Shown: positions 45,085 through 57,300 of the stretch, piece after piece
How positions within the stretch are numbered: position 1 is the stretch's first letter
Layout: each line of letters starts with the position of its first letter
Assembly: GCA_032718565.1 (NCBI GenBank)
Contig: JAVGVS010000487.1
Location: forward strand, 1 to 64,000
Direction: 5' to 3'
Source of the DNA: Distichodus sexfasciatus
Lineage: Eukaryota > Chordata > Actinopteri > Characiformes > Distichodontidae
Length of the DNA stretch: 64,000 nucleotides
The notes under the pieces: model-generated
Database searches by the model: none
What the model saw: the letters and a program-made list of their open reading frames with translations, nothing else
Told to the model about the DNA's origin: nothing
Translations under genes and position numbers: made by a program

Positions 45085-46010
45085 CTTTTGTGAGATCCTA
45101 CAAACTGTTTTTGAAACCTCTCATAAAAGTTCATCCTTTTTTAACCAGAGGAATCGTGATCCAAACTAAACGCAGGATCTGCCAAAAGTGCGTCCTGTTT
45201 TTCAGCTGGAAAACTAAACATTTTGCAGGATTTCACAAACGCTTTACAAGATCCAAAAGTATTTTCAGGATTTTGCTAATGTGTGTCCCTTTCTGCACCC
45301 AGCAGTATATTGAACCAAACTAAAATTTGTAAATCTTGTAAAAGTGCATCCTTTTTTAATGCCGGTAGAGTGGTAACGCAAACTAAAATTTTCAGGATCT
45401 TACAAAAGTATAATTAAGCAGAATTAAAAATGGAAAAGATCTCACTAAAGTGCCAGCTTTCGTTTCTTTCCAACTGGAACTACACTCATCTAAACATTTT
45501 CTGGGTTCTCGTAAACATGGATCCTGTTTTTCAACCTGAAGGATGTCGATCCAGACATAAAATAATCGGTGTTGCCGTGGTGATCAGGACGTATGTTAAG
45601 CTACTTATAAAGTTTTGCAAGTTTTTTGTGGGGTTTGTAAAAGTACTTTTGTGGAAGTTTTCTTTCTTGTTCGCTCTTGCTAAAGTTTTCTTGTGGGATC
45701 GTGCAAACATTCTTTTGTTTTCTTCCTTTTGCAAAACTTTTTTGGAACTACCATGTTTTGTTTTTTTTTGTAACTAGAAAAAATAATTTTTGTTGGCTCT
45801 TGCAAAAGTTTTGTTTGTTGTCTTTTGCAAAAGTTTTCTTGTTGGATCTTGCAATTGTTCATTTTGTCATCTCTTGCAAATGTTTTTTTGTTTGATTTTG
45901 CAAAAGTTTTCTTGTTGGATCGTACAATTTTTTTTGTTGTAACTAGCAAATGTATTTGTTGGAACTTTTGGATTTTAGTCTTTTGCAAAAGTGCATCCTT
46001 TTTTACTTCA
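45085..46010. repeat. degenerate tandem array of GGATCTTGCAAAAGT-like units
   Basis: Units built from a GGATC(T/C)TGCAAAAGT core plus TTTTCTTGTTGGATC or GCATCCTTTTTTAACCAG spacers recur about every 35-70 bases for more than 900 bases just 3' of the polyadenylation signals. Frames across it are Phe/Leu-rich repeats without domains. Confidence 0.7.
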
Positions 46011-46911
46011 ACCAGCAGGTTTACTTTTCACATATTTCCCCCTCCATGTCCCTGCAGCAGCTCCACACATCAGGCTTTACCCTGTAGGAGGTTAATTTAA
46101 GTTTTTGTTTTTGTGGTAACCTACTGAACAGCTCCAACGTGTTCTCTTGCGTGAAACCAGATATAATGGTCAGGGTTTAGAGTTTGGAACACTGGGACGA
46201 GAAATGTTCTGTCTCTTTTTGTTTGGGGCTGAGTGTAACAATGAAAGACGTCACGCCGCCTGTGTGTACTCGAAGGGGTGGTCAAGACAACTTTATTGGA
46301 TTGTGGTTTTTCCATACAAAGCAGATATGGTCAGGCTGACATCGAGCCGCCACCATCCACCAGCTCATCACAACATTCTGAAGCGTTCTGAACACCGAAA
46401 ATATTGCAGTTCATGTACAAAAAGAACATTTTCAGAATATATATTTTTATATTACAATACAGACTTTACAACAGAGTGTCTGTGTTTATGCTTCTTTTTT
46501 ATTGCATTAGATAATCAATTTTATCTTTAAAAATAAAACAAACTTTGAGCACCAGCTTCAGCTGTTAACGCCGGCACGGAGAACGGGTTCCAAAAGTCTT
46601 CGAATTAAACAACATATTAACAATATAGAAACACTGTGTTTTTACTTTACAAAACATTTTTAACGCTGTATTTCTGTTCCTCACGCCAGTCCTAAACTAG
46701 AATTTCTGCAGTTATCATTCTTCATTGTGAGAGCTTGTCGTCTTTAGTGAGGACGTGGCGTTGTGTTTACAGCAGATCCTCACTTTGTTAAAATACCATT
46801 TTTTAGATAATTGTTCCCCAGTTTAGTTAATTTACTCCACATCAGCACAAGCTTCCAGCATTTAAACTTTACAACATGTGTTCATAATGCAATAATATTA
46901 CAAATGACTGA
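46011..46911. other. intergenic, no gene seen
   Basis: Unique-looking AT-rich sequence. A 127-codon open frame at 46147-46530 has no recognisable domain and is not called. Confidence 0.4.
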
Positions 46912-48012
46912 GCCTCATTCACCAAACCTTCTGATGAGGACATTTGTTCTTAAAACCATATGTGTCGCAGCCATTATATTGGAGGGGGACGTCGTTTCTG
47001 TTGCTTCGCCCAAGTATCCATTCCACTTGATCGACAAATTAATACAATCGGTCAGTTTGCAATATCCACTCTCCCCCCAGACACAATAAACATGAGGAAA
47101 TTCTTTACAAAGAAGCGGAAGGTCGTAATTTCCCCACAGGACGGTTTTTATTTTCCTATTGAACGGTTAGCGCAGTTAGCCGGCTAGTCATTGTTAGAAG
47201 ATCGATCAGCTAGCTTAACGTCAGCAATCATTTCATCCGAATACAAGATTTCTTTAGACCGTATTGTAAGGCCAAGAATGAGGCCGAGTCTGCTGTGATG
47301 ATATTGATTTATTGCCTGCTGAGATTTGAAAATGTATGCATCGAAGGGATCTGAAAATGTCATTTATTCGTGTCAGCTACGTCTAGTACAATGCACAGCG
47401 TGCCATCTGCTGCTGTTGTTATTACCAGCAAGATTAAAATAATCCACAAGGTTTATTGAGCGTTTAGTGTTTTTAGTGTTTCAGTATTTTCTGGTGATGA
47501 ATTGTGTCAAATTTGTTTCATTATCGTAACCATAGCAGTGGGTTTAAAAACAGGACTAGTGGAGTGAGGATTTATTGATGAATCAGTCTCTGTAGGTAAA
47601 AGCAGGTGTTTAATGATTTTAAACAAAACAATTATCGGCTAAATCCGACACGATTCTGATATCATTGTGCATCCCTCATAAAAAAGAGGTGTCACTCACC
47701 AGCCGCTCTGGGGTGCGTTTCCCAAAAGCATAATTGCTAATTACATTAGCAACTAACACTAGCAACTAACATAGTGTACGTTAGAACTTTTCAAACTGTC
47801 CGTATTTTTCTGCTGACAGCCCCGTCACATCTCTGTTAAACTCCAGCTCTACTCCGCTCTAATCGGCAACTTTTCAATTAATCACTTTTCCAGATTAATC
47901 GATATTTTTCCTGATTCCGATTTGTTGGTTCAAGAACGCGTAAAGAATATCACACAGACATTCTTAGAACTTTATTGAGAACAAATTTAAGAAGATATTG
48001 GTGAATGAGGCC
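46912..48012. mobile_element. 1.1-kb element bounded by GCCTCATTCACCA / GGTGAATGAGGCC
   Basis: Ends are inverted complements over about 14 bases (GAGCCTCATTCACCA, TTGGTGAATGAGGCCC). No transposase frame is visible. 47700-47780 carries repeated TAGCAACTAACA-type words. Confidence 0.5.
47971..47976 (-). terminator. possible polyadenylation signal for epyc
   Basis: AATAAA on the minus strand about 245 bases after the epyc stop codon, inside the right end of the 1.1-kb element. It is the nearest canonical hexamer. Confidence 0.35.
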
Positions 48013-48163
48013 CATTGAGAGGAACAAGCAGCTGAAAAGTGGAAGTGTCTACCATCAGTATGTGTGTGTGTGTTTATGTTTGGTGCAAACCTCCAGTATA
48101 ATACAGCCATTGATTTCCAAGTGTTTGCTCCATTCCAAAAACAGGTAAAAAAGTTGGAAACTC

Positions 48164-48174
48164 ACAGAGGTGTG

Positions 48175-48219
<45 letters not shown>
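48164..48219. repeat. (CA)n directly abutting the epyc stop codon
   Basis: On the minus strand the TAA stop at 48222-48220 is followed without a gap by about 56 bases of CA repeat with two interruptions. Confidence 0.95.
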
Positions 48220-48221
<2 letters not shown>

Positions 48222-48390
48222 AAATTAGAGCCCCAACAGGAATACGGGGCAGACACACGTAGGCCTGTGGGGATCTGCTGAGGTTGATGGGGTTGCCGTC
48301 CAGTCGAATGTCCTCCAGCTCTTTTCGGATGTAGTTCAAGTCTTGCAGGTGGCAGAACGTGTCCTCGTGTATCATCTGGATGTTGTTGTT
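48220..48390 (-). CDS. epyc: epyc last exon: final LRRs, C-terminal ear
   Basis: NNNIQMIHEDTFC, then IRKELEDIRLDGNPINLS and AYVCLPRIPVGALI, stop TAA. Acceptor TTGTTCCAG, phase 0. Confidence 0.95.
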
Positions 48391-51300
48391 CTGGAACAAA
48401 ACACAATTATTAGAAATTAATTATTATAGTAAAACAAAGTAGTTCTAGTGAAGACATGCTAATTCTAATAATGCTTCAGTTTCTGCAGAAATGTATTTTT
48501 GTGCACTTTTATTTCAATGCAGAAACAGAAACATTATTAGATTCATTACTAGAAACATATTATTCTAATGAGGCTTTGGTTTCTGCTAAAGTTAGGGGCA
48601 AGACCACCTAAACATAGACCGAGACAAGACAGAGACTCTGAAGAGCCGAGACCGAGACCGGACCAACGCACGTTTTACACCACATGACAAATCAGTGGAA
48701 GATGGAGAGCCTAAGCAACATTAAAGATGTTTATTGAATATTTCTCTCTTCCATATCTATAATGAGGAAATCGCTTCACTGGAAGCAGTTATCAACACTG
48801 ATCACATCACATGTTAAACTCAACAAACCACAGTGAACACTCCTCAAGACCAAACTCACTGTGTTATTGACCTGCAGAGTTGTTATTATGCAGAGACATT
48901 CTATAGCTTAGTGCTGTGAAGAACAATAAGATTAGTGCAGGTGGAAACACTTCTTTATCCATTTGGTATCGATCTGGATACAGAATAAAATTATTTAATA
49001 ACAAATAATACATTTTCTATATTTATTTTTTACTCTTTGACATTATAGAATGTAAAAATATTATCTGATTAATGGAAAATGAAGAAATACTGAAGTTTTG
49101 GTCATTTTTGAGCATTTGGACTGATTGTGGCCTATAACTCATTTTTGACTCATTTCTGGGAGAGAAGTACATTTTTGTCATGAGGGTGTTCCATATTTGC
49201 CGCGGCACAATAGCGCTGTGGACGCACGTCATGAATAAATAATTATCAGTTAAAATATAAGTTTTGTCAGTAATAAATGGGAAGATTGAACTGAACTGTT
49301 TGACTAAAACATCATCTAACTGGTTTTTCTTCCGTTCTACAGTTGTATAAAAGTACATGTTTTAAGGGCCAGCTTGCCTTTCTCTGATTAACCTTAGACT
49401 TAGTCTAGACCAGGTTTGAGTTTCAGTGATGAATCTCTATCAGTAGTGCAACTTAGTCCAAGACTAGGCTTAATCCATGTTTAAGATGTCAGTAAATCTC
49501 TCAACTTTCTTAAGAATAACTGTAAGAAACGACGCTGGTGAAAATCTCCCTGAGCACGACTGTGTGGAATAAATAAGGCTGCAGTTACACAAGGTCTCCA
49601 GCAGGTGGCGTTAGTGAGGTGGGAGTGCAGGTACCTGTAGGTGCAGCGAGCGCAGGCTGTCCGGCAGCGGAACTGGGACGTGGTCGATGTTGTTGTCGGT
49701 CAGGTAGAGGTAAAGCAGCCCAGACATGTCCTAAAATGCAGAATAGTGGGAAAAATATAATAATGTTTATTACTTTTATGGCATTTAAATGAGTGATTAT
49801 TTGTCATTGTGAACACAGCACAGCACACAGTGCAACACAACTAAATGTAAGCTCTGCATTTGAACCATCCGTGAAGCAACAGTGGGCAGATGGTTTTGGG
49901 GAGCAGTGCTTTGGGACGGTAACCTTGCTCATAAGTACCTCAGTGGTACCTTTACCAGTCCAGGATTTGAACCGGTGACCTTTGATCATGGGGTGAACTC
50001 CGTAACCGTTACACTACCAACTGCCTCAAATACATGGAGTGTCCTACAAAACCGTGCAATGTCCTTCAAAATGTCAGAAAGTCTGCGTAACTTTGATTAC
50101 TTTGACAGTCAGGAAAATGGTAAATCTGATCAAAAGATCAAAAAAATCTGATTTATTTTATCTATTCAGTCAAAAAATGAGCTGTTACTTTACCCATAGT
50201 TGAAAATAGCAAGCATTTTTCAAAATTCCTTCATTTGCATATGTAAAGTGAGTAATTATTTGTCATTGTGAACAGAGCACAGAACACACAACCAAATGTT
50301 ACCCCTGCATTTGACTCATCCGTGAAGGAGCAGTCAGTAGCTGATGTGCAGCACCCAGGGAGCAGTGCTTTGGGACGGTACCTTTACTGGTCCGGGATTC
50401 GAACCAGCAACCTTCCTATCACGGGACCAACTCCCTAACTGTTGTCCACGGGTGCTCCGGTTTCGTCCCGCAGTCCAAAAGCATGCACTGTAGATTGTTT
50501 GGTGACTCTAAATTGGCCCCGTAAGGTGTGAATGAGAGTGTGATTGTGTGAGTGTGTGTGCCCTGCAGTGTGTTGGCGCCTGTCCAGGGTTGTTCCCCAC
50601 CTTGTGCCCATAGTTCCTGGGATAGGCTCCAGTCCCCCGCGACCCTGATTGAGATGAAGCGGTTCGGATAATGAATAAATGAATGTTTATGATAATTGTC
50701 ATTTCCCATGGTATTGGGTGTGTGGGTGGTGGTCTAGTGGTTCAGACCCTGTCTATTCTATTCTACCACCACTGCGTCCCTGAGCAAGACCCTTAACCCC
50801 CACTTGCTCCAAGGGGACTGTCCCTCAAATTAGGGGAAATGTAAGTTGCTCTGGATAAGAGTGTCTGCTAAATGCTGTAAATGTAAATGTATTGTTGCTC
50901 CATCTTTGTTGTAAATTTCACCATAAAATATTCCTGAAAATCTGTTGATATTTGTGCCAACGGTATGGGTCCCATTTTTGACTCACGGTGTACACAGTGT
51001 CTCTACGAAAATGAAAATATCACTCAAAGAAAATGGGTTGATAAAGCAAAAATAATGATTCTTACGATGTAACTCAGTCTTTTGATCATGATTGTGATCG
51101 AAATGTGATTCATGCGGAAAAGTCACTCACTGAAACACAATGAAAAATCAATACATCACTGACGAGGGAACAGAGTGAAGGATAATGTGATTACCACTAA
51201 ATAAAAGATTGCATCAGTACAATCATTCAAGAGCATGAAACCAATTATAGTTTAAATGTGAGTATGTGCATGTCTTATGTCCAGTCAGCAAAGAGCCAAT

Positions 51301-54300
51301 CATGTGACTCAAGCAAAAATAAAAATCCATCGCATCTTAAAGTCATGCATCTCTGTTCTCTTCTGTTAAATTAAAGTTTATATTGTGTAAAGATGGCATC
51401 GATCCAATACGTGGATGGAATATCAATCTGATAACGAATCAAATAGCTGGATCTTGTATCGGTGGCATTGGGCTGGTCTCTAAATGCGCAAAAGCTCAGT
51501 TGGTTCTGCATGTGAAGTGTGACTGTGGTAAAGCTGGTTTATTGATCAACATTGACACTAATTCCTACATATTGATATGACAATAAGCAGAACAAGCAAC
51601 ACAACACACTACAAGCCCAAAAGCACATCACACCATTCTACTGTTTAATTTCCTCAACAACACCAGCTCTCACTCACAATCTCTGTGTTCCTGATGATGC
51701 TTTTAGCGCCGCAGGATTAGGGAGCGTCACTAAATGACACAACTGTGTTCAAAGGAATAATGTTTGAGATGTTATTTTAATAATAAATCATTTAGCAGAT
51801 ACATATGGGTGTGTAATTATTACATTGTTTTAGTAGGAAAACTGGATTTAAGTCAAGTATTTACTTAAGCACAACAGAATAATATCAGTCATGTAGTCAC
51901 ACATTTTTTAAAGCATTATTTTCTGTTTAAAAAAGACTCAGAGACTGTATTGGATTTGTATCATATCGGCAGATATCCAAATTTACAATATCGGCATTAT
52001 ATTAGACATAAGACAGTGGTATCGTACCATGTCTAATATTATTGAATATTCCCCTATTTAACAACACTCATGTTGCCAAATGCATTAATTTCTTTGGATT
52101 TTGGCTGGGATTAGTTGAATTTGTAGTGTTTAAATATTCACGGGCTAGCACATTGGTGTGGTGGTTACTAGGGGTGTGTAAAAAAATACAATCAAATTGA
52201 ATCGTGATTCTTTCTCTGACGATTCAAAATCAATTCATGCATTCAAAAAAAATTAATTCATTTGATTCAGTGAGATTTTTGTTGATCTGCAGTCAAATGG
52301 GAAAAGTAACTCAAAACAGTAACCCTAACCCTAACCCTAACCCTATGATTTTTTTTATAAATCATAAATCGAATTTGAATTGAATCGTGAGCCCAAGAAT
52401 CGAAATCGAATCGCATCGAATGGTGAGATTTTCTGTATTGCGCACCCCGAGTGGTTAGCGCTGTCACCTCACAGCCAACCTCGCAGTTGGTAGCGTAACG
52501 TTTAGGGAGTTCGTTCTGCGATCAGTAGGTCATTGGGACCGGTAAAGGTACCACTGGGTACTCATGGGTGCTGCCCATGTCAGCTGGCCTCTGATGCTTC
52601 ATGGATGGGTCAAATGCAGAGCTCACATTTGGTTGTGGTGCTCCATATGATTTGCTGTGTTCACAACGACAAATAATCACTCACTTTCACGCACCAGCTC
52701 TTATCCGTATCCCTTTAATCCGTCCCGTCTCACCTTAAAGGCCTCGTTCTGGATGCCGGTGCTGCCCAGCCGGTTGTGACTGGCATCTACTAGGGTCATG
52801 CTGCGTGGCAGAGCAGGAAGTTGTGCCACGCTATTTTCCCGAATGACCAGTTCCTCCAGGGCAGGAAGGCCGAAGAGTGCACCATCGTCGATCTTGCCGA
52901 TGGCGTTGTGAGACAGATCGATCCTCTTCAGCTTGTCTTTATGGTAGAAACATGATATTCAAATATTTAAAAACTAGAAGTAATTAAATTTTTTCTTACA
53001 TTCATATATTAGACATAAAAAAGTTCTTTCCACTGGAAGTTCTAGATTCTAGATTTAGATCCAAATGTAAGATTCTTTATTTGTCATATACAAGTTGTAC
53101 AACATGTAGTGTAATGCACCCTGATTGAACAGATTACCATTAGAACATTACAAGAAACTGAAGCTAAAACAAAAATATACAATAAATATGTTCCTAATAA
53201 TATTATTTAAACAATCTCTAATAAATTGAAGTCTAATATCTTGCCAACATATTTAAAACACATTTGAAATAAAGTATTGTTATACTGTACAGTATATATT
53301 AGAGGTCGACCGATATTGGTTTTATAGGGTCGATATCGATACCAGTTATTGCTAGTTAATGAGGCTGATAACCAATATAAGAAAATAAGAAAATCTGTCA
53401 AAATGTTGAATTTTACGAACACCAAGCTCAGCTGAAACTCTCTTCTCTCCTCGTCTCCTTCTCGCAGCTTCACGCTGCATTTGTGTGGTTTGAGTGACAG
53501 CATGGCTTCAGCAGTGATTGGCTACTACTTTTGAAACGTATAGCCAATCAGAGCCTGTTGTGGGCGTTAAATGAATTAAATGCAGCAGCGAGTTGTGAGC
53601 AAACTGCATAGAAATAGAGACGCCAGTGGAGCCACAGCAGCACACCCTGTAATTACTTAATATCGATGATGGTTGATGATACTGATAATCGACAAAACGT
53701 CTAATATCGGCTCACGATAAGCGACCTGGCTGATAATCGATCGACCCTTAGTATATACAATAATTAATGTACTGTATGTGTGTTGTATAAGGTATATTTA
53801 TTTCAACTCATTTTAAAGGCGTCCTGATTTTGTGATTGTGTTTAGTTGAGTTATATTAGGATGTATCAATAAAGTTAATGTGTATGTGTGTGTGTAATAA
53901 ACATTTATTGATACTGATATTAAAGAGTTATTAAAGGTTCCATATTCTACATTTTTTCAACAAGTTAAAATAGGTCTTTAGCTCCACTAAACATTTTATC
54001 ACACTTACAGTGAGTGTAGAGGCAGTACAGACCCAAATGGATGTCCAAAGAACAGGAAAAGTAAATGTTTTCATAATATAGGAGCTTTAAAGGAGTAAAT
54101 ACATACTCATGTTGGCGAAGTCAGACTTGTTGATTTTGGTGATTTTGTTGTATCGGCCATAGAAGTGTGTGGTGTCTTTGGGCAGAGGGGGAACGTTTAC
54201 CAGCTTCACGTCGTCACAGTACACAGATCCAACCAGACAGGTGCACAGCAGACAGGTGGGCATACCTTACCCGAGGAAACACACGCACACACACACGCAC

Positions 54301-57300
54301 GCAAAAAGCATCACCAGCAGAAATACATTTGCACAATATATATGATAATGTTTGAAGTGAAACTAAATGTTATTCACATAGAGCCATATAGATATACAGT
54401 ATACAGTATGTTAAAATTGTGTTCATTATATTTGTATATTTGTTTTCAAGTTATTTTTCATGTAAGTCACTGTAACTATTACACAGTAAAAAGAAAAGAC
54501 TTTTGCACAGCACTGTACTGATATAAATATGTAATATTCTCTTACTTACCTGGACGTGGCCCAGCTTTACAGTTTTTACTGTATGTATTATATATTATGC
54601 TATGTTACAATATTTCAGCACATAGATAAATGTGCATAAGTTTTATTACTTTGAATATAATCAGTATAATCAAGTGAAATTGGGCATTTTTTTGCACTTT
54701 TTTATTAACTTTACAGCGACACTGATTGGGCAATATTTCTTTGTAAGTTAACGTTGCAAAAACCGAAAACTGTTGTTGATTTTGGTCATAAATTGACATT
54801 TAATTTTTTTACTGTTAAGGTTTTGTAGTCATGTATTATTGTCATGCATTGTTAATATGTTGGTGATTAATGGTCATTTCACAAGATAGTGTAGCTAAAC
54901 TTTTAAAGTGTTTAATATAATAAACCTACAATTGTAAAAATTATTAAAGCTATACTGTATATCGCTGCACATTTAATGCCTGTAAAATAATTTTGAAAAT
55001 TTGCCAAAGTTATGGGCAACAGCACAGTTTATATACAGTGAGCTTTGTTTTTAAAACCCACTTTCACTGTTTTTATGAACATTTTCACATTCACTAATAT
55101 CTGCTTATTTGAGATTTGTTCTTACATTAGAACGGAATTTACAAACAGCGAAGAAACACTCTTATGCAAATTTTATTGCATGATTTTTCTTTACCTTATT
55201 GTGTTTTCTTCAACTGTATAGTTTTATAGTATTACTTTTTAAATGTCTCAAGTTTATTAACAACAAATGTAAGATAAAAATATAAGAAAACATTGACGAA
55301 TAGACCTTTGTCACACTTCCTGGTCCTGAATGTTCTAATCAGCGAATGTATTGTGTATTGTGTACAGTGTATTGTCACTTCCTGTTTACATGAGCTGTTT
55401 CAGACGCAATGCCCGCCTCCTCTCACCGGTGTTATTGTAGTGTACCTGACTGCTCTACTTCATAACAACAGGTTTTGAACAAGATTTCCCTAAAAACTAA
55501 AACCTACGAAACCCTGGGTGATGTTAATCAGAAGGGTCAAGGGTCCGTCATTTAATATACTTTGTGGAAGCACTTACATCTGCAGCTTACACTTTGACAG
55601 TGAGCTTCTTTATGTATCCAAAAGCGGTAAAAAATGCCTTAAACCCGGTGCCACAAGGCAGGATTTTCTTAAAATAACTGGGGGGAGGCTCACGTCTCTC
55701 GACAGTTGATTTTCGACCAGGTCAGTGCTTGTCAACGTTACAAATAAAAGGAGTTATTAACGACGCTATTTTTTTAAGGTAGAGCTTTTAACATGGAAGT
55801 ACAGACCTAACTTTTTCTCTCACTGAGATGAAAGGCGAGAATGTATATGTGAAGTATACATTATGCCCAGGAAGAAAGTGTTTGCGAATGTCAGTTGTAA
55901 ACTATTCTCATCTCATGAAGCACCTCTCATCCTCACACACTTCCATTTGACAATGGATACAAATTCTTAGACATTTTTGATAAATGTAAGTGAATACGAA
56001 AATTCAACCGAGGAGACCTAGTGCTAGCGCGTCCAATCGCATTACTCCTGGTTTGTATATAAGCAGTAAATTCGGTCTTCTTCTCTGCCATTACAGCTGT
56101 TCGATTTCACCCGCCTCTGCCCCGCCACCACCTTCAGCTCCCCATCCTGGTCCGGGGGAAGTCTCCTTCGCCTTCCTGACTGGTCTCCCAGCCAGATCTG
56201 CCGGCTTCAGAGACGAGTGAACCAGCGACCAAGCGACCGGCTTCCTCCAAAACTTATCACATACACATTAAAGACAATGTAGTTTTGCCAAATAAATAAT
56301 TGTCAGTCTAAACTGGATGGTCTCCTTGGCTGAATTTTTGTTTTTAAAGACGTAAAGCAATAGTTACTTTCCTTGGTAACTAGTTACTTTTATAACACTG
56401 TAACTCAGTTAATAACTTAGTTACTTTTTGGAGTGAAGTAACTAGTAACTATAACTAGTTGTAACTTTTTTAAGTAACATGCCCAACACAAAACAAGTGT
56501 AAATAGGAAGTGACGGTACACTGCTTCGACCGGTACTTTCGGCGGCCAATTGTGATGCGATAAAGGGCCATTAGGTGTATTGAGACTACACCCACTTAAA
56601 GTTTATCAACTAATACAAATTGCAAAAGTTGCCACACATCCGTCAAACAATACATTTTTTGCTAAATGGATTAAACCTTCTGGAGATATTAAAAGGAGAA
56701 CTGGGATACTGACCTGGCTTCTCAATCTCAATCTCAAGTTCAGGATCAAGACCAGAAATCTCTGTTTCTACAGTACCGCCGAGCCCCTCCTCAGGGGTGG
56801 TTTGGGTGGTAGGAAGCAGCTGCTCCTCTTGTTAGACACAACATTAGGGTGTTAGGAAAGGGATTAGCACATGGGTTGGACAAAGAGATGAGGTTAGATC
56901 GCAAGTGATGATAATGTCACACATTTAACCAAAACCGTCCAGTTAAATGAAATACACAGATTTGTGGAAAGCAGAAAATGTTGTACACTAGTTACGTTGC
57001 ACTTACAAAGTGTTAGCATAAATGGAGACACATACAAACACAACACTTGGTAATGGTGAGCATGATTCTAACTGTACCAAATGTTTTGAGAGTTTGAACA
57101 GAAGGCAACGGCACTTCTTTGTGGTTCTTAAGGGTGCTTCGGCTCTCAGCCAAAATATGTTTTCTGTTCTAAAAAATGAATGAGGAGTTCCTGGTATTAA
57201 GTGAATGAAATTGAGTGATTAGTTGTCATTAGTAGTCATTGTGAACACACCACATAACAACACACGGTGCACCACAACCATATGTGTCCTCTGCACCTGA

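Noticed and set aside
46147..46530. 127-codon plus-strand frame as a gene
   Set aside because: No recognisable domain, AT-rich composition, no promoter or poly(A) support.
52319..52344. Chromosome-fusion scar from the telomere-like repeat
   Set aside because: The array is only four units and lies inside a MITE with its own target duplication, so a fusion is not needed to explain it.
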